Shown piece after piece: positions 6,409-13,014 of a stretch of 21,501 nt of DNA. The DNA is from a virus: the IMG/VR virus record IMGVR_UViG_3300044647_002327, positions 1 through 21,501 of that record, one strand, 5' to 3'. A program made the position numbers and the translations under genes. Each line of letters begins with the position of its first letter. The stretch's first letter is position 1. The notes under the pieces are model-generated. The model searched no databases and was not told the DNA's origin. It saw nothing but the letters and a program-made list of their open reading frames with translations.

Positions 6409-8274
6409 CTAAAAATCTCTTAAAGAACGATTCCAGTTTTCCAATAATGGGTCACGTTCTCTTTCACGTTTTTTAGGTTCAATTTTAATTTTAGGTTTTT
6501 TTGCATAAATTCGGTCATTTAGCTCTTGCCATTTTTGCTCTGAATATGTGTCAATCCCCAAATCGTATGCCACTGCTCTTGCATAAATTCGGCAGTCTAA
6601 AGCTTCATTTCTTGTAAAAGTTTTCTTCCAATGATTATTATAATACGTCTCGGAACATAACATTTTAAAATAATATTCTGGATAATCTGGAAAATGGCAA
6701 TAAGCAATTGGGGTTTTGCCGTCTTCAATTCGTCTGTTTAAATTACCATAAAATTCAGTCTTAAACTTATCAACTTGCACAGATAAAACTTTAATTGTTT
6801 TACCTAAATAAAATCCATTGCTATTTTTTTCTTTTACATCAATTGTAGAACACATTCCTTTTGTGCCACGTGTAGACGTTCCTTTAACGGGAATGACTTG
6901 ATTAAATCGCTCGTGAGTTCTACAAAAGTTATAAATAAAATTTGACCGATTCCCATCTGAGCAGTCAATGCCCATTCTTTCAATAGGTAACACAGCGTCA
7001 CTATCTGCTACAGGAAATAACTCATTTGTTACTTTTCTTAACTCATCCCACACCTCAGCTTGTGAAGTGTCCCCTAGTAAAGTCCTGTAACAAATACTCC
7101 AGCTTTCCCTGTTTTTTCCCCAAGCCACAACTTCTAATTCAATTCTATCATGCTGAACATCAGCCCCACAGGTTAAAAGGCATGCCCCTTTAGGGACTAT
7201 ATTTTGTGGGTAATATTCACGTCTATTGTATATCTTTTCAAAGTCAAATATTTCTCCTGTTTCTTCGACAGGCAAACCAGCTTCTAGGTTTATCAAACTA
7301 ATTTTTGCATTTTCATCAAAAGCGGCCGCTTCAATTTGCCTTGCAATATCTGCCCAACTTTTCCAACCTATTGGCGCATACATTGAGCTAATATGAAAAC
7401 TTGCATGATTAGGGTCTTTGCTTTTAGCGGTAGGAATCCATTTGCCACGAGGAATAATATTTATTTTATCAATTTCAGAAAATAAATTTTTACATTGGAT
7501 ACATTCATATTTTACAGACTCAAAATTATCTTCTTCCCATTTTAATTGACCGATTAAGAGTTCTTGAAAATGCTCACAATGGGGACAGGGTACATGAAAC
7601 TTTCGTTGGTCTCCTTCTAAGTAACTTTTATAAATTAAACTTGTTTTTGCGTCCGTGGGCGTACTATTGATAAATATTTTTTTATTGGAAAATGTAGAGG
7701 TTCTTGCAGAAGCTAATTTTATAGGCGAACCTTCTCCGTCAAGATTCCGAGGCATGCGATCAACGTCATCAAGAACGAGAATTCTTACTGGATTAGAGCA
7801 TAATCCAGCAGAACTATTTCCACCTGCAAAGTATAAAACACCGCCCTCATATTCTTTCATTAAAGTAGTGTTACCGCCAGCTTGAGAACGAGCAGCTTTA
7901 AATTTATCTTTAATCTTTGGAATCTCATCTAGCAAAGGCGTAAATCTGTTCTTACTAAATCCCTCCACCAACTCTTGATTAGGCATAACAAGCAATAAAG
8001 GGCATGGGTCTAAATCTGCATAATAAGCTAACAAGTTGTTTGCAAATGTAGATAGCCCTAATTGTACCCCCTTCATTAAAGTTACAATCTGAAAAGGCGA
8101 GCTTAAGCTTAATAACTTCATTGGCTCTCTCAAATATTCCACACGCTCCACACTGTAATTACCTGCCTCGGCTGAAGATTTAGAAGAAAGTTTTACATAC
8201 TTTTCGCACCATTCAGGCAAGTCAATTTGTTCAATTGGCTTTATTCCACGAAGAAAAGCGTCTCTATACCCCAT
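6409..8274 (-). CDS. terL: Terminase large subunit, GpA family
   Basis: A 621-residue packaging motor of the lambda gpA family, which cuts concatemeric DNA and drives it into the prohead with ATP. Residues 67-77 (MKGVQLGLSTF) fit the deviant Walker A of lambda gpA, in which the lysine (here K68) opens the loop. Walker B is RILVLDDVDRMP at 164-175. A Cys4 zinc-binding pair follows at C230/C233 and C258/C261. The C-terminal half carries the nuclease fold, with CGADVQHDRIELEVVAWG and GIDCSDGN as the likely metal-binding strands. The C-terminal tail is Lys/Arg-rich. The start overlaps the end of the small-subunit gene by 11 bases, behind AGGTGA. The gene runs opposite to the portal and capsid operon. 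Confidence 0.95.
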   Translation of the reverse strand: MGYRDAFLRGIKPIEQIDLPEWCEKYVKLSSKSSAEAGNYSVERVEYLREPMKLLSLSSPFQIVTLMKGVQLGLSTFANNLLAYYADLDPCPLLLVMPNQELVEGFSKNRFTPLLDEIPKIKDKFKAARSQAGGNTTLMKEYEGGVLYFAGGNSSAGLCSNPVRILVLDDVDRMPRNLDGEGSPIKLASARTSTFSNKKIFINSTPTDAKTSLIYKSYLEGDQRKFHVPCPHCEHFQELLIGQLKWEEDNFESVKYECIQCKNLFSEIDKINIIPRGKWIPTAKSKDPNHASFHISSMYAPIGWKSWADIARQIEAAAFDENAKISLINLEAGLPVEETGEIFDFEKIYNRREYYPQNIVPKGACLLTCGADVQHDRIELEVVAWGKNRESWSICYRTLLGDTSQAEVWDELRKVTNELFPVADSDAVLPIERMGIDCSDGNRSNFIYNFCRTHERFNQVIPVKGTSTRGTKGMCSTIDVKEKNSNGFYLGKTIKVLSVQVDKFKTEFYGNLNRRIEDGKTPIAYCHFPDYPEYYFKMLCSETYYNNHWKKTFTRNEALDCRIYARAVAYDLGIDTYSEQKWQELNDRIYAKKPKIKIEPKKRERERDPLLENWNRSLRDF

Positions 8275-8956
8275 CTATATCACCTGTTACTTTTTCTGTT
8301 TCCTTCTCTTCAGGTAGATTTAAAATATTCAAAACATTTGTTAACTCTTTAGTTAAATGTGTTTTAATTGTATGGGGTTCTGTAAAACTGGAATAAAGAT
8401 TGCAAACCCTTTGGGGAATTAACATCAATTGTATTCTAACTTTTCTACCTATTTCAAATGCTTCTTTTTCAACTTCTTCCGAACTAATTAAACTTTTTTT
8501 CTCTTGCAAAAGCTTTAAACGTGTTCTCTTAACGTCTAAAGCCATTTTTTTTGTTTTCTCAAAGTCATATCTTAAATCAGAATTGTTATTGTTTTCTGTA
8601 TTATTTACGGGCGTGCGAACATGGAAATTAGAGCCATTGCTAGACCTAGCACGATGCTTATTGTTATAAGTATTGAAACTAGAAATATTATTGTTACGAT
8701 TGTTTGAATAAGTGTCATTAGAATTTTTGTTAATTTTTTCATTAATATCATTTTCTTTTTTACTGTCATCTAAATTATTTGTATTTTTTTTTGAAAAAAC
8801 TTTTAAAACCTGAGTTAAGTCATATAAAACTTTTCCTTTACTATCAACGTTTTTTGCAAAATCTAATCTTTTTTGAGCAATTAGTTTAGATATGTAGGGT
8901 TTGCTGACTCCCATTTCTTTAGCAAGGTTTGTGGCATTTATTAAAATAGAAGTCAT
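8264..8956 (-). CDS. terS: Terminase small subunit (Nu1-like), with an Asn-rich linker
   Basis: A 230-residue protein directly upstream of the large subunit, overlapping it by 11 bases, as expected for the DNA-recognition partner of a GpA-type terminase. Residues about 7-40 (ATNLAKEMGVSKPYISKLIAQKRL) are a clear winged helix-turn-helix like that of lambda Nu1, which binds the cos or pac site. Residues about 58-125 are low-complexity and extremely rich in Asn, Ser and Asp. The C-terminal about 100 residues are helical (FEKTKKMALDVKRTRLKLLQEKK) and would mediate oligomerisation and contact with the large subunit. The start lies one base after the upstream stop, with only a weak ribosome binding site. 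Confidence 0.85.
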   Translation of the reverse strand: MTSILINATNLAKEMGVSKPYISKLIAQKRLDFAKNVDSKGKVLYDLTQVLKVFSKKNTNNLDDSKKENDINEKINKNSNDTYSNNRNNNISSFNTYNNKHRARSSNGSNFHVRTPVNNTENNNNSDLRYDFEKTKKMALDVKRTRLKLLQEKKSLISSEEVEKEAFEIGRKVRIQLMLIPQRVCNLYSSFTEPHTIKTHLTKELTNVLNILNLPEEKETEKVTGDIDGV

Positions 8957-8957
8957 T

Positions 8958-9587
8958 TTATTTTACTTTCTTTAATTCTTTGTCTAAATAATAATTTATA
9001 TTGTGCTTCAATCTGTTTAAATAAGTTTGCTTTGCTTTAGCACTTATTAAATCTGCAATTCCCATATTGTTTTTAATTACATCGGTCATGCTTACATTAC
9101 TCATCTCTCTCTTGTATGAATCTCTAGCGGAAGACTCACGACCTAATGCAATTTTAGTATTTTTAATTGCATTGCCTTTTTTACTAAGCCTTAAAAATGT
9201 TCGGTTTGTAGCAACATCTTTTCCTAAAATCTTAGCTGTTACTTTTGTATATTTACGCTTTCCTTTTTTACCTAATATTTTTTCAGTTCTAAGTTGAAAA
9301 TTTGAAACTGCTTCTTGGAATGTGGAAAAACCTATAGAGGCTTTCATGTCTTTTATGGGGGTATTATCTTTTGCCTTTAATTGTTTAAAAACACGCTTGT
9401 GAAAAAGCTTTACAGGTACTTTAATTTCTTTTTGTTTATTTAATTGTGCTCTTGCAAATGAGGTGACACTTTTTTGAGTTTGTTCCAACGAGCGACGAAT
9501 TGCCGCTTTTAATGCTTGAGATGCTATTTCTTTTGTTGCTTTTTTTAATGAATCTAACGTTTTTGTTTTTATTTGGATGGTAGCCAT
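8958..9587 (-). CDS. Minor tail protein Z-like (GPZ family) head-tail protein
   Basis: A 209-residue very basic protein (Lys/Arg-rich throughout). I chose the ATG at 9587, preceded by AAGGA at six-base spacing, over a TTG two codons upstream. Its pattern (ALKAAIRRSLEQTQKSVTSFARAQLNKQ, then a central VPVKLFHKRVF...ASIGF segment) matches the prophage minor tail protein Z family, whose members act near the neck/tail in lambda-like phages. I base this on general resemblance, so the assignment is moderate. It lies in the leftward terminase operon, separated from the rest of the tail genes, which are on the other strand. The upstream gene appears to run 152 bases into it. Confidence 0.6.
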   Translation of the reverse strand: MATIQIKTKTLDSLKKATKEIASQALKAAIRRSLEQTQKSVTSFARAQLNKQKEIKVPVKLFHKRVFKQLKAKDNTPIKDMKASIGFSTFQEAVSNFQLRTEKILGKKGKRKYTKVTAKILGKDVATNRTFLRLSKKGNAIKNTKIALGRESSARDSYKREMSNVSMTDVIKNNMGIADLISAKAKQTYLNRLKHNINYYLDKELKKVK

Positions 9588-10020
9588 TTTCAATCCTTGT
9601 TAATGTAAAACCTAATTGTTTTTTTTGTTTAGTGTCCTCTTTTATTTTGTAATAAGATTCAAGACAACCGTTAATAACGGGAGGAAGTTCTTTTTTTTTC
9701 AGCCATAGCGGCAAGGGTTTTCCTTGTTCTGCAAGTCGGTAGAATTTGGGTGCAAGCATTTCTATAGCTAAAAGCACATGGCACGGTTTGACATTCGTCT
9801 TCGTAACAAGGAGAGTTTCGGCCATCAGATCTTCAACCATGACATGGCCTCTGGAAAAATAAGCATATCTACTTAAAATAAAACAAGCTTGCCTAACTGG
9901 CTCAAGAAGAACTCTCGGAGATTTTTTAAAATCATAGATATCTTTTCCGATTAAAGTGCTCACTCTTCCCAAATCGTCTATTACCGTACAAATTGTCCTT
10001 GGTGTTATTTTTATTTCCAT
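9436..10020 (-). CDS. Hypothetical protein, C-terminus probably frameshifted
   Basis: A 194-codon frame read leftward from the ATG at 10020, with AAAAAGGA upstream. I do not recognise it. Residues about 35-95 (LLEPVRQACFILSRYAYFSRGHVMVEDLM...KPCHVLLAIEMLAPKFYRL) are helical and look like a genuine conserved core. The last about 50 residues are merely the other frame of the next gene's N-terminus, and the 152-base overlap is unlikely to be real. Codons near 9619-9626 contain an A8 run. Losing one A gives a TAG at 9612-9614, and gaining one gives a TGA at 9590-9592. Either would end the protein just before the next start. It is the first gene of the terminase operon. Confidence 0.6.
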   Translation of the reverse strand: MEIKITPRTICTVIDDLGRVSTLIGKDIYDFKKSPRVLLEPVRQACFILSRYAYFSRGHVMVEDLMAETLLVTKTNVKPCHVLLAIEMLAPKFYRLAEQGKPLPLWLKKKELPPVINGCLESYYKIKEDTKQKKQLGFTLTRIENGYHPNKNKNVRFIKKSNKRNSISSIKSGNSSLVGTNSKKCHLICKSTIK

Positions 10021-10051
10021 GCAACTATTCCTTTTTATTCAGATAGCTACA

Positions 10052-10079
10052 GGTTAACTTCTAATGTAATCGGTTAACT
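10052..10079. promoter_or_regulatory. Two GGTTAACT sites upstream of the terminase operon
   Basis: GGTTAACT, containing the palindrome GTTAAC, occurs at 10052-10059 and 10072-10079, exactly 20 bp apart (about two helical turns) and 32-59 bases before the ATG of the leftward operon. The spacing is that of a paired operator. I see no clear sigma70 promoter on the minus strand here. Confidence 0.35.
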
Positions 10080-10188
10080 AATTTTAATTTTAAATTAATT
10101 ATGGATAACTTTTTAAATTGATTTTATTGGGAGAATTTTTAACAAAAAATTTTCAGGATAAGAATTGGAAAAAATCTTAAGACCAAGA

Positions 10189-10218
10189 TTGACAAAACAT
10201 ACCCCTATGTTTTATATT
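10189..10218 (+). promoter_or_regulatory. Rightward promoter with a CCCC-centred palindromic operator
   Basis: TTGACA (10189-10194) and TATATT (10213-10218) are 18 bases apart. The spacer is filled by AAAACATA-CCCC-TATGTTTT (10194-10213), an inverted repeat with perfect 8-bp arms, well placed to block RNA polymerase when bound. It should drive the 28-codon ORF at 10270 and the HTH gene at 10399. Confidence 0.6.
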
Positions 10219-10269
10219 TGCGAGACTAAGGAATTGAATTTTCTTAGAAAACAAAATAGGAGGCTCAAA

Positions 10270-10356
10270 ATGACAACCGCATCAACTATGACAGATTTAA
10301 ACGGGATTGTTGGGAATTATTTAGGCGATACTTATACAAAATTTGGAGTGGAATGA
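10270..10356 (+). CDS. Predicted 28-residue small protein
   Basis: A 28-codon frame (MTTASTMTDLNGIVGNYLGD..., ending FGVE) behind a very strong AGGAGG at 10258-10263 with six-base spacing. It is the first start after the operator-bearing promoter at 10189-10218. The peptide is acidic and not hydrophobic, so it is not a small membrane toxin. It may be a real small protein or a leader peptide that sets translation of the gene at 10399. The frame extends upstream, but any earlier start would fall within the promoter. Confidence 0.45.
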   Translation: MTTASTMTDLNGIVGNYLGDTYTKFGVE

Positions 10357-10398
10357 AAAATATTTAAAAGAATAAGAAACAAAGAAAGAGATTGCTTA

Positions 10399-10758
10399 AT
10401 GTCTGAAGGTGAAAAAACAAGAGAGCGATTTTTAAATATAGCTAAACATTTGGGGCTTGAAAACCCTGAAAATTATGCAAACAACGCTCTCAGAAATTTG
10501 AACATGTACGATTCAATGATTAGAAAAAAAGATAAAAATTATAAGATTAATTTTCTAAAAACTCATCCTAGTTTTGATAGCGATAATTTGAAATATAAAG
10601 ATGTTGCTAGAATATTGGGGACTGAGCTTAGGTATACAAAAAAATTAATAGTTGATTTACAAATACCTGTAATTTTAAAACCAAAACTTGATAATGAAAA
10701 TGATGTGATTGGGTATGTCCAGCTTAAAACTTGGAGAAAGGCAATAAAGAAAGATTAA
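10399..10758 (+). CDS. Helix-turn-helix protein, related to the small HTH proteins at 4031 and 5402
   Basis: A 119-residue protein. Its C-terminal half (YKDVARILGTELRYTKKLIVDLQIPVI, then a strand pair and KTWRKAIKKD) follows the same helix-turn-helix plus wing pattern as the protein at 5402, with the same WK/WR...KD ending. The N-terminal about 60 residues are an extra charged helical domain (EKTRERFLNIAKHLGLENPENYANNALRNL). It lies between the leftward terminase and lysis operons as a separate rightward unit, which suggests a regulator of the flanking late genes. This is inference. The ribosome binding site AAAGAGA is weak. Confidence 0.65.
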   Translation: MSEGEKTRERFLNIAKHLGLENPENYANNALRNLNMYDSMIRKKDKNYKINFLKTHPSFDSDNLKYKDVARILGTELRYTKKLIVDLQIPVILKPKLDNENDVIGYVQLKTWRKAIKKD

Positions 10759-10768
10759 GAATTTTTAT

Positions 10769-11146
10769 TTATCTTTTGCCTGCTTCTAGTATGGGTAAAT
10801 TTGCTTCTGTAGGAATATAAATCACTTCTTTATTATTCCCATTTAAATTTGATATCCAAAGATAACGTAAATAACTCTCATTATTTTTTAATGAGCTGCC
10901 TATAATTTCGTTTGCTTTAGCTACACCTTTAGCCCGTTCTATTTCTGCAAGAGCTTCTGAAATTGCAGCTTCTTTTTTTGCTTCTGCTTCAAGGATTTTA
11001 ATTTTCCTATTTGATGTTGCTCGTGCTAATTCTGCTTCTCCTTCTTTTTCTTGCTGCCAAACTTTATAAAGAGGGTAAAAAGTAAATCCACTAATTACCA
11101 TAATTGTTAATGTTATTATTGTATAAATTAAATTAGATTTTTTCAT
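10769..11146 (-). CDS. Membrane protein resembling the C-terminal tail of SPFH/prohibitin proteins
   Basis: A 125-residue protein with one N-terminal transmembrane segment (about residues 7-29). It continues into a charged helix (EAELARATSNRKIKILEAEAKKEAAISEALAEIERAKGVAKANEIIG) and ends in SYLRYLWISNL...KEVIYIPTEANLPILEAGKR. This Ala/Glu/Lys helix followed by 'YLRYLWI...VIYIPTE.NLPI' is the tail of stomatin/prohibitin-like (SPFH) proteins without the SPFH core. Short proteins of this type occur in phage lysis regions. Topology suggests an inner-membrane anchor with the helix in the periplasm or cytoplasm, so a spanin-like or host-membrane-quality-control role is possible. It follows the acetyltransferase in the lysis operon. 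Confidence 0.7.
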   Translation of the reverse strand: MKKSNLIYTIITLTIMVISGFTFYPLYKVWQQEKEGEAELARATSNRKIKILEAEAKKEAAISEALAEIERAKGVAKANEIIGSSLKNNESYLRYLWISNLNGNNKEVIYIPTEANLPILEAGKR

Positions 11147-11150
11147 ATAT

Positions 11151-11759
11151 TTAAGAATTTCCTTTAATCAAGTTTAGAAGCTTTTGCATATTTCCTTCTG
11201 AATGTTCACATAATTTATCGGAAAAGCAAACCATGCCAGTTCTGTATAAATAGGCTTTCTTTAAATCTTCATTTAAAAAATGAGTTAGCCAGCCTATTTG
11301 CCCATATTCGGCATGTGTTTCTATCCCTGTAATATAAAAATCTTTCTTAATCATTTGCGCCAATATATTGTTATTTGATAAGACAAAGCAGCATATAATC
11401 TGAATAAATCCTAATTCTTTGCAATACTCAATTGCTTTATTCAGACACTCCGATAAAATCCCCTGCCTTTGATATTCTTTTTTAACGACTCCATGGCGTA
11501 GATAGTAAACATCTATGTCTCTCTGCTCTCCCCTAAATAATGCAATAGCTTTATCACCGTCTTTTAAAATAAAATGATGAGAGATATTTGAAGTCTTATT
11601 TAATAGATTTTGTCTTTTTAATTTTTGCTCATTTGTTAAAATTCCTTCACGAATAAAAGTAATTTCATCAGGGAAATCTTGCATAAATTCATTATAGTAA
11701 ATGTCCCAATATTGGGAATCGTTTACTTGTATTACTTGATAATTTAAAATTGTATTCAT
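11151..11759 (-). CDS. GNAT-family N-acetyltransferase inside the lysis cassette
   Basis: A 202-residue predicted cytoplasmic acetyl-CoA-dependent transferase. Motif A is visible as RHGVVKKEYQRQGILSECL at residues 88-106, with Q97-x-x-G100 in the acetyl-CoA pyrophosphate loop; the usual last Gly/Ala of that loop is Leu102 here. The following strand (IQIICCFVLSNNN) and helix (ILAQMIKKDFYITG) fit motif B. The N-terminal 60 residues and the C-terminal about 50 residues are extra and may define the substrate. Start ATG at 11759 behind AAGGA. It lies between a putative holin/spanin and the SPFH-tail protein, which is odd for a lysis cassette. The target (protein, metabolite, antibiotic) cannot be read from the sequence. 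Confidence 0.75.
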   Translation of the reverse strand: MNTILNYQVIQVNDSQYWDIYYNEFMQDFPDEITFIREGILTNEQKLKRQNLLNKTSNISHHFILKDGDKAIALFRGEQRDIDVYYLRHGVVKKEYQRQGILSECLNKAIEYCKELGFIQIICCFVLSNNNILAQMIKKDFYITGIETHAEYGQIGWLTHFLNEDLKKAYLYRTGMVCFSDKLCEHSEGNMQKLLNLIKGNS

Positions 11760-11788
11760 AAAAATATCATCCTTAATATTTAATTAAA

Positions 11789-12166
11789 TTAATAGTTCTT
11801 CTTTGATTCTATACGGTATAGACGTTTCTCTTGTTCTGCTTGAAGTCTCTCAATTTTCAATTGTTGTTCTTTAAGATTCAATAAGTCCCTTTGATTCGAT
11901 TCAAGTTTCACTTGAATCTTTTCAGAATTAATATTTGCTTGTTTTTGCTCTTTATAAATATCATCTATTTTAGCTAAAACTCCATTGTTTATATCTTTAG
12001 CTACATAGCCCACAAATACAAAAACTGTAATCAAAACCACAGTACCAAAAACATAAGGTGCGCCTGAGCCTGTGAAACCTTCAGTAACTTTATTGACCAA
12101 TCTTTCAGTCATTGTATTGGCATTATCCTGTGATTTATTATTTGGGGGGCTTGAATTATTTTCCAT
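11789..12166 (-). CDS. Single-pass membrane coiled-coil protein, holin or inner-membrane spanin candidate
   Basis: A 125-residue protein. The N-terminal about 36 residues are polar (Asn/Ser/Pro-rich), followed by one transmembrane segment (about residues 37-55, APYVFGTVVLITVFVFVGYV). A long charged coiled coil then runs to the C-terminus (KIDDIYKEQKQANINSEKI... LKIERLQAEQEKRLYRI). It starts within the last 11 bases of the endolysin gene, behind AAAAGGA, so the two are translationally coupled. The position next to the endolysin and the topology fit a haemolysin XhlA-type holin component or an i-spanin. The sequence alone does not separate these. Confidence 0.6.
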   Translation of the reverse strand: MENNSSPPNNKSQDNANTMTERLVNKVTEGFTGSGAPYVFGTVVLITVFVFVGYVAKDINNGVLAKIDDIYKEQKQANINSEKIQVKLESNQRDLLNLKEQQLKIERLQAEQEKRLYRIESKKNY

Positions 12167-12671
12167 TTGTTATCCTTTTTTTATTATTGAAATACGCCCT
12201 TATTTTAGATATGCGGTTTATCCAACCTTTTAATGGGTATTCATTTATTGAGGTAGTTTTGTAATATATTTCAGCTATTTTTTTGAATTGTTTTAATCTA
12301 AAGTCATAGAGGGTTTCTAAAATTTCTGATTCTGTCATGGGTCTTTCTAATATTTTTGCATTCATATATTCAGTTATTTTTTTGTGACCATAACTACCCC
12401 CATTAACTAAACAATCAAAATAATTATAATGAATTTCTATTCGCTCATTAAAGCGACAGTTCTTAAAAATTTCTTCTTGATAAAAATATTTAACTTCTTC
12501 GTCAGATAATGAGCTGACAGGTTTAATAGGAATACCCATTTTTTTACAAAAATTATTGTATGTTTTTTGGGTAATCCCTCTAAAAGTTTCCCCTCCCCTA
12601 TCACGAGGATCATTGCTATGTCTCCCTTCCACTTTGTCCAAAATGTTTAAAAACTCGTTTAATCTGCTCAT
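12156..12671 (-). CDS. Endolysin, glycoside hydrolase family 108 N-acetylmuramidase
   Basis: A 171-residue peptidoglycan hydrolase. The ATG at 12671 is preceded by GGAGG at eight-base spacing. The family signature 'EGG..NDP.D.GG.T..GIT' appears as VEGRHSNDPRDRGGETFRGIT at residues 14-34, with Glu15 as the predicted catalytic acid. The C-terminal part (YFDCLVNGGSYGHKKITEYMNA) matches the predicted peptidoglycan-binding domain that usually follows in these enzymes. No signal peptide is seen, so export would depend on the adjacent membrane protein acting as a holin. It is the first gene of the leftward lysis operon, diverging from the structural operon across the 113-bp palindrome. Confidence 0.88.
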   Translation of the reverse strand: MSRLNEFLNILDKVEGRHSNDPRDRGGETFRGITQKTYNNFCKKMGIPIKPVSSLSDEEVKYFYQEEIFKNCRFNERIEIHYNYFDCLVNGGSYGHKKITEYMNAKILERPMTESEILETLYDFRLKQFKKIAEIYYKTTSINEYPLKGWINRISKIRAYFNNKKRITNGK

Positions 12672-12679
12672 CTTCAAAA

Positions 12680-12792
12680 CCTCCAAAATTTTAAGAAAGC
12701 ACGTACCTAATTGAAAGGGTTGGACTTTTTAAATCGGATTTAAAAAAACTAAGCGAATCAATTGGCTACGTGATTTTTTAAAATTTTGAGGG
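12680..12792. promoter_or_regulatory. 113-bp imperfect palindrome forming the divergent lysis/structural control region
   Basis: The left half (12680-12735), read on the minus strand, matches the right half (12737-12792), read on the plus strand, at 43 of 56 positions, centred on base 12736. Blocks conserved in both arms, going outward, are GATTTAAAAA, TCAATT, TACGTG and TTAAAATTTTG. Each arm ends in the ribosome binding site of its own gene. The endolysin ATG (12671) and the connector GTG (12802) lie 65 and 66 bases from the centre. No sigma70 -35/-10 pair stands out, so the shared blocks may be a phage-specific late promoter or activator site. Confidence 0.7.
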
Positions 12793-12801
12793 GGTGAAAC
12801 C

Positions 12802-13014
12802 GTGTCAGAAAACAGATCAAAATTAATGGAGCAATTGGAAGCCGTTGAGGAAGCCATATTTAGCAATGTAAAAATTGTTAAATTTGATGGTAAAGAAGTT
12901 CATTTTAAAACAACAAGCGAACTATTAAATGCACGGGATATTTTAATTACAAAAATTAATTCATTAAATAGGAACAGACCAAACAGGCGAGTAATGATTT
13001 ATGATCCAAGATAA
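12802..13014 (+). CDS. gpW-like head-tail connector protein
   Basis: A 70-residue protein starting at GTG, seven bases behind GAGGGGG. Length, position just upstream of the portal, and layout resemble lambda gpW (68 residues): an N-terminal helix (SKLMEQLEAVEEAIFS), a beta hairpin (VKIVKFDGKEVHFKTTS) and a second helix (LNARDILITKINSLNRN) with a basic tail. gpW completes the head and forms the tail attachment platform. It is the first gene of the rightward structural operon, and its last 14 bases overlap the portal gene. Confidence 0.8.
   Translation: MSENRSKLMEQLEAVEEAIFSNVKIVKFDGKEVHFKTTSELLNARDILITKINSLNRNRPNRRVMIYDPR

Noticed and set aside
10165-10269. Upstream extension of the 28-codon ORF (starts at 10165 or 10208)
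   Set aside because: The earlier starts lie upstream of or inside the -35/-10 promoter at 10189-10218 and lack ribosome binding sites.
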